A stretch of DNA of 64,000 nt, taken from assembly GCF_023078275.1 (NCBI RefSeq), contig NC_062979.1, positions 21,867,848 to 21,931,847 of the forward strand, given 5' to 3'. A program made the translations under genes and the position numbers. Of this stretch, positions 33,165 to 43,008 are shown piece after piece (positions within the stretch are counted from its first letter, which is position 1; every line of letters starts with the position of its first letter). This DNA is from Leguminivora glycinivorella (taxonomy: Eukaryota > Arthropoda > Insecta > Lepidoptera > Tortricidae). A model generated the notes under the pieces. The model searched no databases. It was given only the letters and a program-made list of their open reading frames with translations, and was not told the DNA's origin.

Positions 33165-34505
33165 TTGTGTTACTTTTATGTATTTTATATTGTATAATGT
33201 TGTTAAACTTAATTCTTTGTCTAAATTGCATATTTTCATAATATATTTTGAAAGAGAAGTAAACTTTAAATCTACTTTATTTGAACTTTGAGCTAAGTTG
33301 TAATTGAGAAAAGCGCGCAAAAGAACATAAGCTGAAAATTATTTAAAACTAAATTTAATTTAATAATGATTTTTGCAACAAATAAATCTGTTTTAACAAT
33401 GTTTCCGACCTTTCTTAATCTCTATAACTAAGACAATGACCAACATAAAATAATTCAAATGTTAGTATGAATAAGACGCCACGGGCATAAACATACAACT
33501 TGACAGATTCACTACAATAAAACACTGAAGCTAAACAGAATTCCAGAAAACGGAAGCCTCGACAGTAATTGAAAGAGCCCAGCGTGACACTTGTGAAATG
33601 AGACAAAAGAAAACTGCAGCCAAATTGAAACCAAACATGAAACTGCTCGGTATTATTGCAACCAATTCTATTAACCATAACCAAAAGCCTTTTACATTCA
33701 ATATTGCTCGTCGCGTTTTCTCTTTTACAAAGAAACCGTTGAAAACCATTGCCGGCCGGAGAAATTAACAATGTGTGGACATGCCGCAAAAAATCCTTTC
33801 TCAATTTAGGGACAATGGAAGTACGGACAGCCCGCATAGACAAAAGTGTTCTACCGCAATTATATTGCCTCTATAAATTCAGTGGGACAGAAATTTTACA
33901 ACCTCACTACTTTTATGGTACGGTTGTCAACACCGCAAAATAATGAGCCAAAGCTTTAAATGTGTAATTGTTTTAAATAGAAGGAATTAGTTTCTATAGC
34001 TCTTTCACATTTCTAAATTTATTACTTCGTGCCAGTTCTGTTTAATGTTTCTCGTGTTGACCATAATTTGACGTTTATGGCTCATTAAAATAAACATGAA
34101 CTGTGACAATAAAGGCATTAAAACTAAGAGAGGCATTCATTTCCTTTTATGGGTTTGATAAATGCAATTTTTGAGCTGTATAAAGAACATTTGGTCAATT
34201 AGTGCCTAATAAAGCAGACTATGAAGTTATTACATGTAATAACGGTGTCTTAGCATACTTGTCACTATTTATTACGGTAATGAGCAAGAATACATACAAG
34301 ATAACTTATTAGCTTACTCTATCAAGATAACAATATTGCATTTAAAGTCTAGTTTAATTGCCCTGTCATCAGGGTTTCGAATGAGCGAATCATTTTGTGT
34401 ATTTAAAATAAATGTTTATAGTAACCTAGTTACCAAATTATGAAAAATAAGTATGTAGGTACCTAGTTATCTCAAACACAAATTCAAAGGAACCATTAGC
34501 AAGTT
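33165..34505. other. no gene supported
   Basis: A 142-codon open frame on the minus strand (33415-33843) overlaps frames in other phases and has no domain I recognise. The rest is AT-rich. Confidence 0.4.
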
Positions 34506-34511
34506 CCAAAT

Positions 34512-34575
34512 CATCATCCTCCTTGCGTTATCCCGGCATTCACAATAGCTCATGAGGGTCTGGAGTCCGCTTAGA
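34512..34575 (-). repeat. SINE family G, tail fragment
   Basis: ATCATCATCCTCCTTGCGTT and ATCCCGGCATT match the reverse complement of the 3' end of SINE G. Confidence 0.65.
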
Positions 34576-34913
34576 CAATAAGCTCAACATAGCAAGCTCC
34601 AAATATGTTAAAATGGTTTTTCACAGTTTTCACGTATTTTTGGCTAGTGTGAATCATTCCCGCACCTAAAACCATAGAAGTCAATACGCCTCTATTACCA
34701 AGAAGAAACTAAGCAATGATTCAAATCGCTCAAAACAATAACGTTATTAATAATCAGTAATTCTCATTCACAACCGAAGACACCACAGCCTCTATCATGA
34801 GATTTAGACGTTTTATAATGCGTTACTCGATAACGTGTATCAATGATAAGGAAAAACTGGACAGCGAAACGAAACGGTTATTTATTAAAACCAAAAGTTA
34901 CATAATATTTAGA

Positions 34914-35415
34914 TACCGTTAACTGGGGTTACTTTTATTCGTGGGGTAAAACTGATCGTTGAAGTTTTCACTAAAACGATTTTACTTCTAAAGGTTTTAT
35001 TATCTGGGCCATTTTTTTTTTTTCAAAGTTGCCCACCCCGCTTTTTTGTAACATTTTTAAGGCGATTCATACTCAGAATCGCAAGGTCTTTCGAGCCTGA
35101 TAGGAGAAAAAAAAATGTACCAAGACTACCATACAAAATGTATGAAAAAATGGTAACGGAATGGAAAAAAACCTTGAGACACTATTTTTCTCTTATTAGG
35201 ATTGAAAGTGTCTGAGTGGAAACCATTTAAAAAATCCAAATAAAAAAAGTGGGTTGGACAACTTTGATAAAAATAGCCCATATTATATCCCTGTTAACCA
35301 ATATGTCAACCACATCATCCATTGTTTAAATTCGCGTTCGAAACTTATCTCCCTATTCTTCAAAAATCGATGATCAATGTTACCCCATGAATCAAAGTAA
35401 CCCCAGTCTACGGTA
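34914..35415. mobile_element. TA-flanked MITE, host of a nested MITE
   Basis: Ends TACCGTTAACTGGGGTTACT and, inverted, TACCGTAGACTGGGGTTACT form imperfect terminal repeats of about 36 bp, including TGGGGTAA. A TA lies at each outer edge, consistent with a Tc1/mariner-type helper. MITE C (34998-35285) sits inside it; without that insert the element would be about 215 bp. Confidence 0.7.
34998..35285. mobile_element. foldback MITE family C, copy 1
   Basis: The unit is a long imperfect palindrome: TGGGCCATTTTTTTT, CAAAGTTGCCCACCCC and CTGATAGGAGAAAAAA on the left are mirrored by CTCTTATTAGG, GTGGGTTGGACAACTTTG and ATAGCCCATATT on the right. It is inserted in the MITE at 34914-35415. A second copy is at 39509-40002. 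Confidence 0.7.
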
Positions 35416-35689
35416 CAGTTTCTGTGGTGCTATCGAGTACTCTAAAACTTCAAAAACTTTCTTTCTTTGTTTACTTATTCCTAAAATTAACATTCAGTCA
35501 AGCTATACATGTTAATCATACAGTAGGGAATAAACAGTATTTATAAACTGATGGTAAAGGCATAGATTTATGTCCTATCGTTACTCTTAAACTGTTTATC
35601 TCCAAAGACCCTGTTTAGCAAAACGTGATTATTATTTGTAAAATAAGACGTCGATCCAACGCTGAACGTTAAAGGGGTTTTAAGATAAT

Positions 35690-35810
35690 CTGAACGAAAT
35701 ATTACTGGGTGCTCGATAAAGGTAGTCTCAGACGGCGTAGCCGAATGGCAATCGTTGACCGCCGCCAATCGAAACGCTGTCTGGCTCTGTCGCGCTAATA
35801 CAGAAGAGCA
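35690..35810 (+). repeat. worn MITE B relative inside a duplicated flank
   Basis: GGCGTAGCCGAATGGCAATC and TGGCTCTGTCGCGCTAATAC recall the first half of MITE B. It is preceded by ACGAAATATTACTGGGTGCT...GGTAGTCTCAG, which recurs with small changes at 36483-36521. Confidence 0.5.
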
Positions 35811-36248
35811 AATAGAGATAGATAGATACGAAATAGTATTTTAGGCGTTAAAGGAGGTCAAAAATGGCGAGCGGCGTGGGTAACAATTTGAGACGAGGCC
35901 GAAAATTGTTAATAAAGACGCCACGAGTATTTGTTGACTCAGTTACACACCGTTGCAGACAATACTTTTTCTACGACCATGCACTTAGTTTTTAATAGTT
36001 TTCTAGAATAACTTTCGTGAAATTCACACTGTTTCCTGTATTTTGACGCAAAGGTTTGCACTGCCAGCGCTCGCGCCAGCTCCCCAAAGCCAGCCCCCGC
36101 CGGCGCCACGGCACCCCCTCAGGAACATTATAACAATGTGTTGCCTTAGTTACAGAGCCAAACAATGCTTTTTCGAGATATTACGTACTGCTTGGGTGCG
36201 CGTGAAGTCGGCCGGGGCTGACTTTGGGAAATAGACTTTTATGTAGGG
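35811..36248. other. no gene seen; GC-rich patch
   Basis: The patch 36050-36120 is rich in C and in CAGC/CCGCC words, without a domain in any frame. Confidence 0.4.
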
Positions 36249-36249
36249 T

Positions 36250-36395
36250 CTTAGGTCGATAGTCCACTATCATATGTTGGTCATAGAAATATGATCATAG
36301 GCAACATGCCGTCCTTTTTGTTAAAAAGAGAGGCATACAGACCTATGACCTATTTTTACGATAAACATAATATGATAGTGGACTATTGGCCTTAA
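36250..36395. mobile_element. palindromic MITE, 146 bp
   Basis: CTTAGGTCGATAGTCCACTA on the left pairs with the inverse of TAGTGGACTATTGGCCTTAA on the right; arms are about 27 bp with a few mismatches. No coding content. Confidence 0.6.
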
Positions 36396-36755
36396 AGATC
36401 TATGCACGAACCTGTAAATGACGAATACGGGAATAGGAACTCGATATTATCGTAAGCGTTTGAGCATTTGGCTACGTGCCTTGGACGAAATATTACGGGG
36501 CTCGATAAAGGTGGTCTCAGTAAGGTGCTCTCACGTTCTGGACCCGTAAGAAAGGGTCCAAAACAGAAAATGCTTTGTGCTAAAAACGTCGACCTCTTAT
36601 CTCCGTTTACGGGTCGCGGCCATAGACATAAGAATGTGGCAACCTTACTATTTTTTCCAAACGGACTATGATTTTTAGGGGAAAAGTGACTTTTACTTGT
36701 AAACACAGAAAATTAAATAGTCATGACTCATGGTTATCATGACTCATGACAGTAC
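36396..36755. other. no gene seen
   Basis: Contains the second copy of the ACGAAATATTAC...GGTCTCAG word at 36483-36521. An open frame of 104 codons on the minus strand lacks support. Confidence 0.4.
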
Positions 36756-36760
36756 CTGTT

Positions 36761-36965
36761 TTTTTATGGGATAGGAGGCAAACGATCAGACAGGTCGCCT
36801 GATGGTAAGCGATCACCGCCGCTCATGGACACCCGAAACACCAGAGGCGTTGAAGGTGCGTTGCCGGCCTTTAAGATGGGTGTACGCTTTTTCTTGAAGA
36901 TTTGAAGGTCGTATCGGCCCGGAAATACCGCAGGCGACAATTCATTCCACAGTTTAGTTTAATTT
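36761..36965 (-). mobile_element. 5'-truncated Jockey-like LINE 3' end (family I)
   Basis: The minus strand reads KLWNELSPAVFPGRYDLQIF, then KKKRTPILKAGNAPSTP, and ends in a 3' region with CGCTTACCATCAGGCGACCT and TCCCATAAAAAAAC. The LWNELSPxVFPGRYD motif marks the end of a Jockey/CR1-type ORF2. It is a truncated dead copy, and the model for the worn pieces at 2945, 10590 and 37085. Confidence 0.75.
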
Positions 36966-38090
36966 TTTTGTAATTTTTACTTGTACTTGTACTTTTAACT
37001 TATGCCTCCAGTTTTGAAGCCTCTTAAGATATATGTAGTTGCTTAATATTTAAGTTACTTAAAGAAATATGTTAAACAAAGCTTTAAAGGCAGAAAACAA
37101 GCAGACGAGTCACCTGGCGGGAAGCAATCGCCGCTATCCATGGACATAGTTACATCACAAGCAACTTCAGAGAAGCTACTTATACGGTTGACAATCTTTG
37201 AAAACCTACATTACAGTTATAGCCCAATGCTTAAACTGAACTCAATCGAAGTAAGGGTCGGTTCCGTCTGTCACCGTTAAAGCGTTCGTTAAATTTTATT
37301 GTATGGGAAGTTCCATAGACGTCTACTGCGTGAAGATGATGTGTCTGTCAAATGTGGTTGATGCAACTGGCCCTTAATCTTCAATAATATTAAGAAATAT
37401 TCCATTTACCTGTCACAGCTCACTAGAAACACGTGTATTTGTCAAAAAATATAATACCTACTCTATTTTAAATACCAAAATAACCATAAGAAGTTGTCAA
37501 GATACCCATAAAACATGTAATAGGTATTATTATAAAGAACACCGCCTTCAATATAAACGAATCAATAAATTACAATATATTATGACATAATCACGACCTC
37601 ATTAGGAATCTTTTAACAGTTTACTTAATTGACAACTTTGATTATTTTTCGCCAAATCGATATGAGTTTGAAAGTCATTATGCAAATGAGCTAGTCCGAA
37701 ACTTAATGATCTTTACATAATATTTGATTTTGAGATTAGAACCGGGGGTCATTGGACAACTTTAATGAAGTAAATTAGCAATATATCAAATGAGGAAGTT
37801 TGGTTGATAAGATTTTTTTGGTTTGTAATTTATGACATAATTTTATGTTTCGTTGCTTTTGCGCTATGCTGAAAATTAAAATATGAGGTCCGGGAATGAA
37901 ATTAAATGTTACATGGACATATTTCTAAAAAATCAAGGCCTATTATTTTTTTGTTTATTTATTTCATCAATGATATTCTCATATTAAAAAACCTGGATGT
38001 ATGGCAGCTCTATCTCTATATTTTTTAGCACATAAAGGGTGGATGCTGCAAAGGGTTTACCTGTCAAACTTTTTCAATATTAGAATACAA
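36966..38090. other. no gene seen; one worn LINE piece at 37085-37180
   Basis: The piece carries CAGACGAGTCACCTGGCGGG and CCATGGACATAG, which resemble the LINE 3' region of family I. The rest is AT-rich and featureless. Confidence 0.4.
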
Positions 38091-38098
38091 TATACTGT

Positions 38099-38440
38099 TA
38101 GCAGAGTGGCCTAGCGGTAAGAGCGTGCGACTTTCGATCCGGAGGTCGCGGGTTCGAACCCGGCTCGTACCAATGAGTTTTCTGAACTTATACTGTGCGA
38201 AATGTCATTTGATATTTGCCAGTCGCTTTTCGGTGAAGGAAAACATCGTGAGGAAACCGGACTAATTCCAATAAGGCCTAGCTAGGCCTTCGGGTTGGAA
38301 GGTCAGATGGCAGTCGCTTTCGTAAAAACTAGTGCCTACGCCAAATCTTGGGATTAGTTGTCAAAGCGGACCCCAGGCTCCCATGAGCCGTGGCAAATGC
38401 CGGGATAACGCAAGGAGGATGATGATACTATAGCAGAGTG
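38099..38440 (+). repeat. SINE family G, full copy with 10-bp target duplication
   Basis: TAGCAGAGTG occurs at 38099-38108 and 38431-38440 and brackets the SINE. The head has CTAGCGGTAAGAGCG (A-box) and GGTTCGAACCC (B-box); the body has CATCGTGAGGAAACCGG and GTCAAAGCGGACCCCAGGC; the tail is AGGAGGATGATGATAC. This is the clearest copy of family G and shows mobilisation by target-primed reverse transcription. Confidence 0.88.
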
Positions 38441-38720
38441 ATGGCATTGGCAGGTGGACCAAAATCTCCGGATGAGACTAGCCCAGGCAGGCAAGTATGG
38501 TCGCGCAATAAATGATAAAACATCAGGCCGTCCCTATCGCACTAGTTGTAAGTTCGATAGGGACGGCCTGATGTTTTATCATTTATCGTGGGACCATACT
38601 TGCCAGCCAGGACCGGGATAAGTGGCGTACACGAAGGGAGGCAAAGGCCGTCATTCGTTTGACGCTACTTATCCCGGTTCTGACCAAAGTTTAAGGGTCA
38701 GCAGTGGGCGATTAATGGCT
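38441..38720 (+). mobile_element. RTE-like LINE stump interrupted by a hairpin MITE
   Basis: Pieces of the usual C-terminal pattern can be read on both sides of the hairpin at 38490-38604: RLAQ before it and RDKWRTRREAKA after it. So the hairpin element jumped into an already truncated LINE. Frame changes follow near 38650. Confidence 0.6.
38490..38604. mobile_element. hairpin MITE F, arms of about 53 bp and 9-nt loop
   Basis: The left arm from GGCAAGTATGGTC to CCGTCCCTATCGCAC (38490-38542) pairs with 38552-38604 at about 48 of 53 positions. The flanks AGCCCAGG and AGCCAGGA may be an imperfect 8-bp target duplication. If transcribed it would form a near-perfect stem. Confidence 0.75.
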
Positions 38721-38764
38721 GAAATGGTGATGATGCAATATCGTCACTATGGTCGGTTTAGGGT

Positions 38765-38855
38765 CGGTCGGTATGGACGGTCTAGCGGTAAGTACGTGCG
38801 ACTTTCGTTCCGGACGTCGCGGGTTCGAACCCCGGCTCGCACTAATGAGTTTTTC
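38765..38855 (+). repeat. SINE family G, head only
   Basis: GGTCTAGCGGTAAGTACG and GTCGCGGGTTCGAACCCCGG are the tRNA-like head. The body and tail are absent after ATGAGTTTTTCG. Confidence 0.7.
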
Positions 38856-39017
38856 GCTGTGTAAGTAATAAGTAAAGATCGTTATCAAGGTGCACTTTTC
38901 GTGGCAAATGGTACGGTTGGCAAAAAAAAACAAATACTTACAATTATACTTTAAATACATATTCACTTTGTTCTTAACTACAAAATAAATGCTTTCCTTT
39001 TTAGGATTACACCTCTA

Positions 39018-39162
39018 CGGTACAGTCAAGTGCAAAAATACGTATCAAAATAATCGTCTCATAAATATGGTACTACGCTCTTATTACACCGGACTAAGAT
39101 GCTATAGGACATATTTTTGAGTAAGATGTGTACACCCATATTTTTACACTTGACTGTACAAA
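39018..39162. mobile_element. TA-flanked MITE with 21-bp TIRs (about 141 bp)
   Basis: GTACAGTCAAGTGCAAAAATA (39020-39040) is mirrored by TATTTTTACACTTGACTGTAC (39139-39159) with one mismatch. TA lies at the outer ends (TACAGTC...GACTGTA), which fits a mariner-type target duplication. Confidence 0.7.
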
Positions 39163-39389
39163 GCTTTTTCCAACCAACTATATATTTTTAAAACAAAATA
39201 CGTCAAATTATATCGTAAAAATACATTACGCGAAGTGTATAATATTATTTTAATCCAAATAATCAAATGCACTCTAGATACGACTATCTAGAATTGTTAT
39301 TCAAGTAGTTCAAGTCAAAAGTAATGCGCGAAGCCAAATCTGTTGAACAAACTTTAGTTATTTATTCAATGTATTTAGATAAGTCATTA

Positions 39390-39490
39390 TAAATATGTAT
39401 AAATATGTATTTATTGTAATGTGTGTGTTCCTATGTACATTTCTGAGGTTGTGCAATAAAGTGGATTTGTATTGTATTGTATTGTATATA
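39390..39490 (+). repeat. LINE 3' tail with (TATTG)n
   Basis: GTTGTGCAATAAAGTGGATT is followed by four TGTAT units. An AATAAAG word before a tandem tail is typical of a non-LTR 3' end. No coding part is left. Confidence 0.5.
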
Positions 39491-39508
39491 TTTCATAATT
39501 TGTTAAGT

Positions 39509-40002
39509 ATATGGGCCATTTTTATTTTCAAAGTTGTCCACCCCACTTTTTTTTGGATTTGGAAATTTGTATGTGGTTATCACTTAGAATCGCGAGCTCT
39601 TTCAATTCTAATAGGAGAAAAAAAGTGTCCCCAGATTTTTTTTCCATTCCGTTACCATTTTTTCATACACTTGTATGGCGGTAACGGAAAGGAAGGTTCG
39701 AAAAAATGTATGGAAATCTTGGGACATTTTTTTTTTTCTCCTATCTGGGTGGCTAGCCGAATGGCACAATCGCTCACGAAACGCTCACGAAACGAAGCGC
39801 TAGTAGATATCTATCTCTATCGCGCTTGCGTATTGGCGCGACAGAGCCAGCGGCGTATCGCTTTCGTTTGGCGTCGGAGAAATGCCATTCGGCTACGGGG
39901 CCAGGATCGAAAGAGCTTGCGATTCTGAGTATTAATCGCGTAAAAAATACCCTTGTTACAAAATAAGTGGGGTGGACAACTTTGAAAAAAAATGGCCCAT
40001 AT
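39509..40002. mobile_element. foldback MITE family C, copy 2, split by MITE B
   Basis: ATATGGGCCATTTTT at the left is the inverse of AAAATGGCCCATAT at the right, and CAAAGTTGTCCACCCCACTT is mirrored by AGTGGGGTGGACAACTTTG. MITE B (39745-39903) sits off-centre, after CTCCTAT and before ATCGAAAGAG. The 177-codon and 96-codon open frames across this region are artefacts of the repeats. Confidence 0.75.
39745..39903 (-). mobile_element. MITE family B, copy 3, nested in MITE C
   Basis: Inverted copy of 8621-8780: it runs from GGGTGGCTAGCCGAATGGC to GCCATTCGGCTACGGGGCCAG. Being intact within a more diverged host element, it is the younger of the two. Confidence 0.85.
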
Positions 40003-40091
40003 AATGTTTTAAATACTTGTGTATTTGTTTTTTTGTCAACCATACGCTGCCACCGATACAGCACGCTGATAACGATCTTTAGTAATAAGTG

Positions 40092-40610
40092 CGAAATTAT
40101 GTCATTTGATATTTGTCAGTCGTTTTTCGGTGAAGAAAAACATCGTGAGGAAACCGGACCAATTCCAATAAGGTCTAGTTTACCCTTCGGGTTGGAAGGT
40201 TGCCAGAGCTCAACGAGGGTGCGGTGTGCTGATGACGGGAGGACTTACGGAACTAACTTGTTCCGTTTATTGTCCTTTGAGTCGTCGGCAACCCGAACCC
40301 TCCTTGGAACTTGTACACTCCTTTTTGCTGTGTACTTAACACAGCAAAAGGGAATGTACAAGTTTCTAATGGGGTGGCAACGCGCATGTGACACTGTTTG
40401 AGTTGCAGGCGTCCATAGGTTACGGTGACCGCTTTACATCAGGCGGGCCGTATACTTGTTTGCCACCGACGTAGTATAAAAAAAAAGGTCAGATGGCAGT
40501 CGCTTTCGTAAAAACTAGTGCCTACGCCAAATCTTTGGATTAGTTGTCAAAGCGGACCCCAGGCACCCTTGAGCCGTGGCAACTGCCGGGATAACGCAAG
40601 GAGGATGATG
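40092..40610 (+). repeat. SINE family G, split by a LINE-derived insert
   Basis: The body from GTCATTTGATATTTGTCAGT to GGTTGGAAGGT (to 40200) resumes at about 40489 with AGGTCAGATGGCAGTCGCTT and runs to GGAGGATGATGAT. The repeated AGGT at the two junctions may be a short target duplication. The tRNA-like head is missing. Confidence 0.75.
40201..40488 (+). mobile_element. LINE 3' end with inverted 5' segment, nested in SINE G
   Basis: The right part, from AAGTTTCTAATGGGG on, is the 3' end of LINE family H (compare 18755-18895 and 49720-49850) and ends in an A-run. The left part is inverted at the junction: ACTTGTACACTCCTTTTTGC is followed by GCAAAAGGGAATGTACAAGT. This arrangement is what twin priming during LINE insertion gives. 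Confidence 0.65.
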
Positions 40611-40851
40611 ATTTAAACTTATTTCTGCCACCTCTCACCATTCTTAACCCTCCACCGCTCCTCGGCCCGGCACGAAGTCATCATTCATACGCGCAGATAT
40701 CATCGTCGCTCGCTTGTTAACAATAAAAATGTTGCCCACTAAATGTGTCCCAGGCTTCGAGGTACTTGTTTTGGTTGCAGGTGGGGGTTAAATAAAGTAA
40801 ATAGAAAAAAACTGGCTCAGACGGTTTTTATAACGTGACCAGAAATATAAT

Positions 40852-40965
40852 CATCCTCCTTGCGTTATCCCGGAATTTGCCACGGCTCATGAGAACTAAT
40901 CCCAAGATTTGGCGCAGGCACCTGATTTTACGAAAGCGACTGCCATTCTATTTCTGACCTTTCAA
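40852..40965 (-). repeat. SINE family G, inverted 3' half
   Basis: TCATCCTCCTTGCGTTATCC, GCCACGGCTCATGAG and ACGAAAGCGACTGCCATTC match the reverse complement of the 3' half of family G. Confidence 0.75.
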
Positions 40966-41127
40966 TCTACAATATAAGAGGGCAAAATACGTTGTTGTGT
41001 GATTAGTCGGGTTTCTTTTGCCAAAAAGCGGATACTTACACGGATTTAACTACATAAATATGACGAAATATAGGCGCAGAAGACATGCAATTGAAGTAAA
41101 GGGTGTTGCTTCGATCTTAGTCATGTC

Positions 41128-42276
41128 ACATCTCGGACACTGACGACCAAATATATGAAAGCGTCTCGTTCCTAGCACACAGTCTAAGCTCGTGTTGTTG
41201 AACGCGTACTAACTATGCTTGTATGAGTGAAATATGACAGATCGACTGTTCGCGTTTTTGACAGGCGGTAACTGTGAGGTAACCGAGAGGGGGTGGGCGG
41301 CATTTTCAGCGGGGAGCAGGAGTGGCCAGTGCCTCTGACATCGATTTCCGTTCAAATCCCAACCTCTTAAACCTTATCCTAATCCCATAATTTCATTACA
41401 CAACACCGTTAAGGCTGCACTAATTCGATAAAGCATGGACGAACACAAATTGCCAATCAATAATGACCCCTAAGGACGTGTAATTAACAAGTGCATTAGT
41501 GGGTGCATTATGCATGCCGCTGAATCTCTATCCAGGCATGGGTTGGCTCCACTTTGAGCCGGTGTAATGCTAGTTTGACATTGGGGATTGACTGCCTATC
41601 TATTCGGAGTTACATCCATACAAAAGCTCACCAATGTCATTACTAAAGAGGAGGCACAGTAACTTAAAACTGCTCAAATTACAGTACCACTCTTAGTAAT
41701 CAAGCTATTGAAAAAATAAAGAACTCGCGATATGGCAGTGTCAGGTTGCTAGGTAATTGAATATCCCCAGTCGATTTATGGTACCCATAGAAAAGTCTTC
41801 TCCCTATTATTAAACCTACTTGTGCTGAGGAAGATCCCTCGAATTCCGCTGAAATACCTACAAGTCTCTCGTTATCTTTGTCTTTGCCATCGTTTTCTGC
41901 CTCTTACAAGACTATTCTGTAATTTATCTGCCAGACACGTCTAGAGACGAGTTACACATTGACGACATGGGTTTGAACCAAGCTCTGTATTTTTCACCCT
42001 GGTCTTCGGACATCCAGGATACTCCACAATAGTGTTGTTGTTGTTTATCATAATAAAGAGTATACTATCGTACAGTATATGGCCACTTCCACTCCCCGCT
42101 GAAAGCGCCGCCCACCCCTCTCGGTTACCTCACAGTTACCGCCTGTCAAAAACGCGAACAGTCGACCTGTCATATTTCACTCATACAAGCACGGTACGCG
42201 TTCACCTACACGAGCTTAGACTGTGTGCTAGGAACGCGCCTCTTTCATATATTTGATCGCCAGTGTCCGAGGTGTG
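41128..42276. mobile_element. large inverted repeat, arms of about 200 bp
   Basis: The left arm (41128-41336) and right arm (42081-42276) are near-identical inverted copies. They share TGTTCGCGTTTTTGACAGGC, GGTAACTGTGAGGTAACCGA and AGCACACAGTCTAAGCTCGT. About 745 bp lies between them, including a worn piece of SINE-like family A (41650-41812). It looks like a foldback transposon or a DNA transposon with long TIRs that has lost its gene. No target duplication was found. Confidence 0.65.
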
Positions 42277-42828
42277 GCTATAGGAAAGACGCTTAGGAAG
42301 CCGCAGCGTTTGTGACGTTGGCCCTTCTACATATTTTGTTACCAAAATTCTCAAAAGAAACATTACACGTCTAAATTATACTTCAACAAGCAAAACAATA
42401 CACCACTATTCCCATTAAACGATTATTGTCTTATGGGTATCAAGATTATTATAATGGCCTGAAAATCTTTTGTAATTTCGACCAAGTTGTTTGAAAGCCA
42501 ACCAATAATTTTACGCGAATTTAATTTCCACGAACAAGTCGCCGTTCCAAAAGACTGGGTAAATGTGTACATTATTAAGTCCTCCAAAAAACATATAATG
42601 GCGGACGCAACGGTATAAGGTTATTTCATAATTTTGGGACATGGTATGCAAATAGTCGTACAGAAACATACATTTACGTTTTGAACTGATTAGAATTTAA
42701 AAATCACAGACTACATATTATTTATGTAGACAGTCAAGAAAATATTGTCATTAAAAAAAAGGCGGCAAAGAAAATTCCATCCATCCTGCCATCGAAAATT
42801 TGAATTTCGCGCCTTTTTTTAAAGACAA

Positions 42829-43008
42829 CTAGTTTTTACCCGCGGCTTCGCTCGCGTTAGAAAGAGACAAAAAGTAGGCTATGTCACTCTCCATCCCTTC
42901 AACTATCTCCACCTAAAAAATCACGTCAATTCATCGCTTCGTTTCGCCGTGAAAGACGGACAAACAAACAGACAAACACACTTTCCCATTTATAATATTA
43001 AGTATGGA
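42829..43008 (-). mobile_element. Helitron-like non-autonomous element, copy 2
   Basis: On the minus strand it starts A|TCCATACTTAATA and ends GCGGGTAAAAACTAG|T. It shares TTTCACGGC, GACGTGATTTTTTA, TTTGTCTCTTTCTAACGC and AGCGAAGCC with the element at 19804-20100, but has only one unit of the 118-bp segment. Confidence 0.75.

Noticed and set aside
33415..33843. 142-codon minus-strand frame, possibly a membrane protein
   Set aside because: Hydrophobic stretches reflect AT-rich (Phe/Leu/Tyr-coding) sequence; there is no domain, and no splice or neighbour support.
39395..39928. 177-codon plus-strand frame
   Set aside because: It runs through a LINE tail, MITE C and MITE B in turn; it is a patchwork of repeats and not a gene. 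The same MITE B sequence gives look-alike frames at 8615-8806 and 32915-33160.
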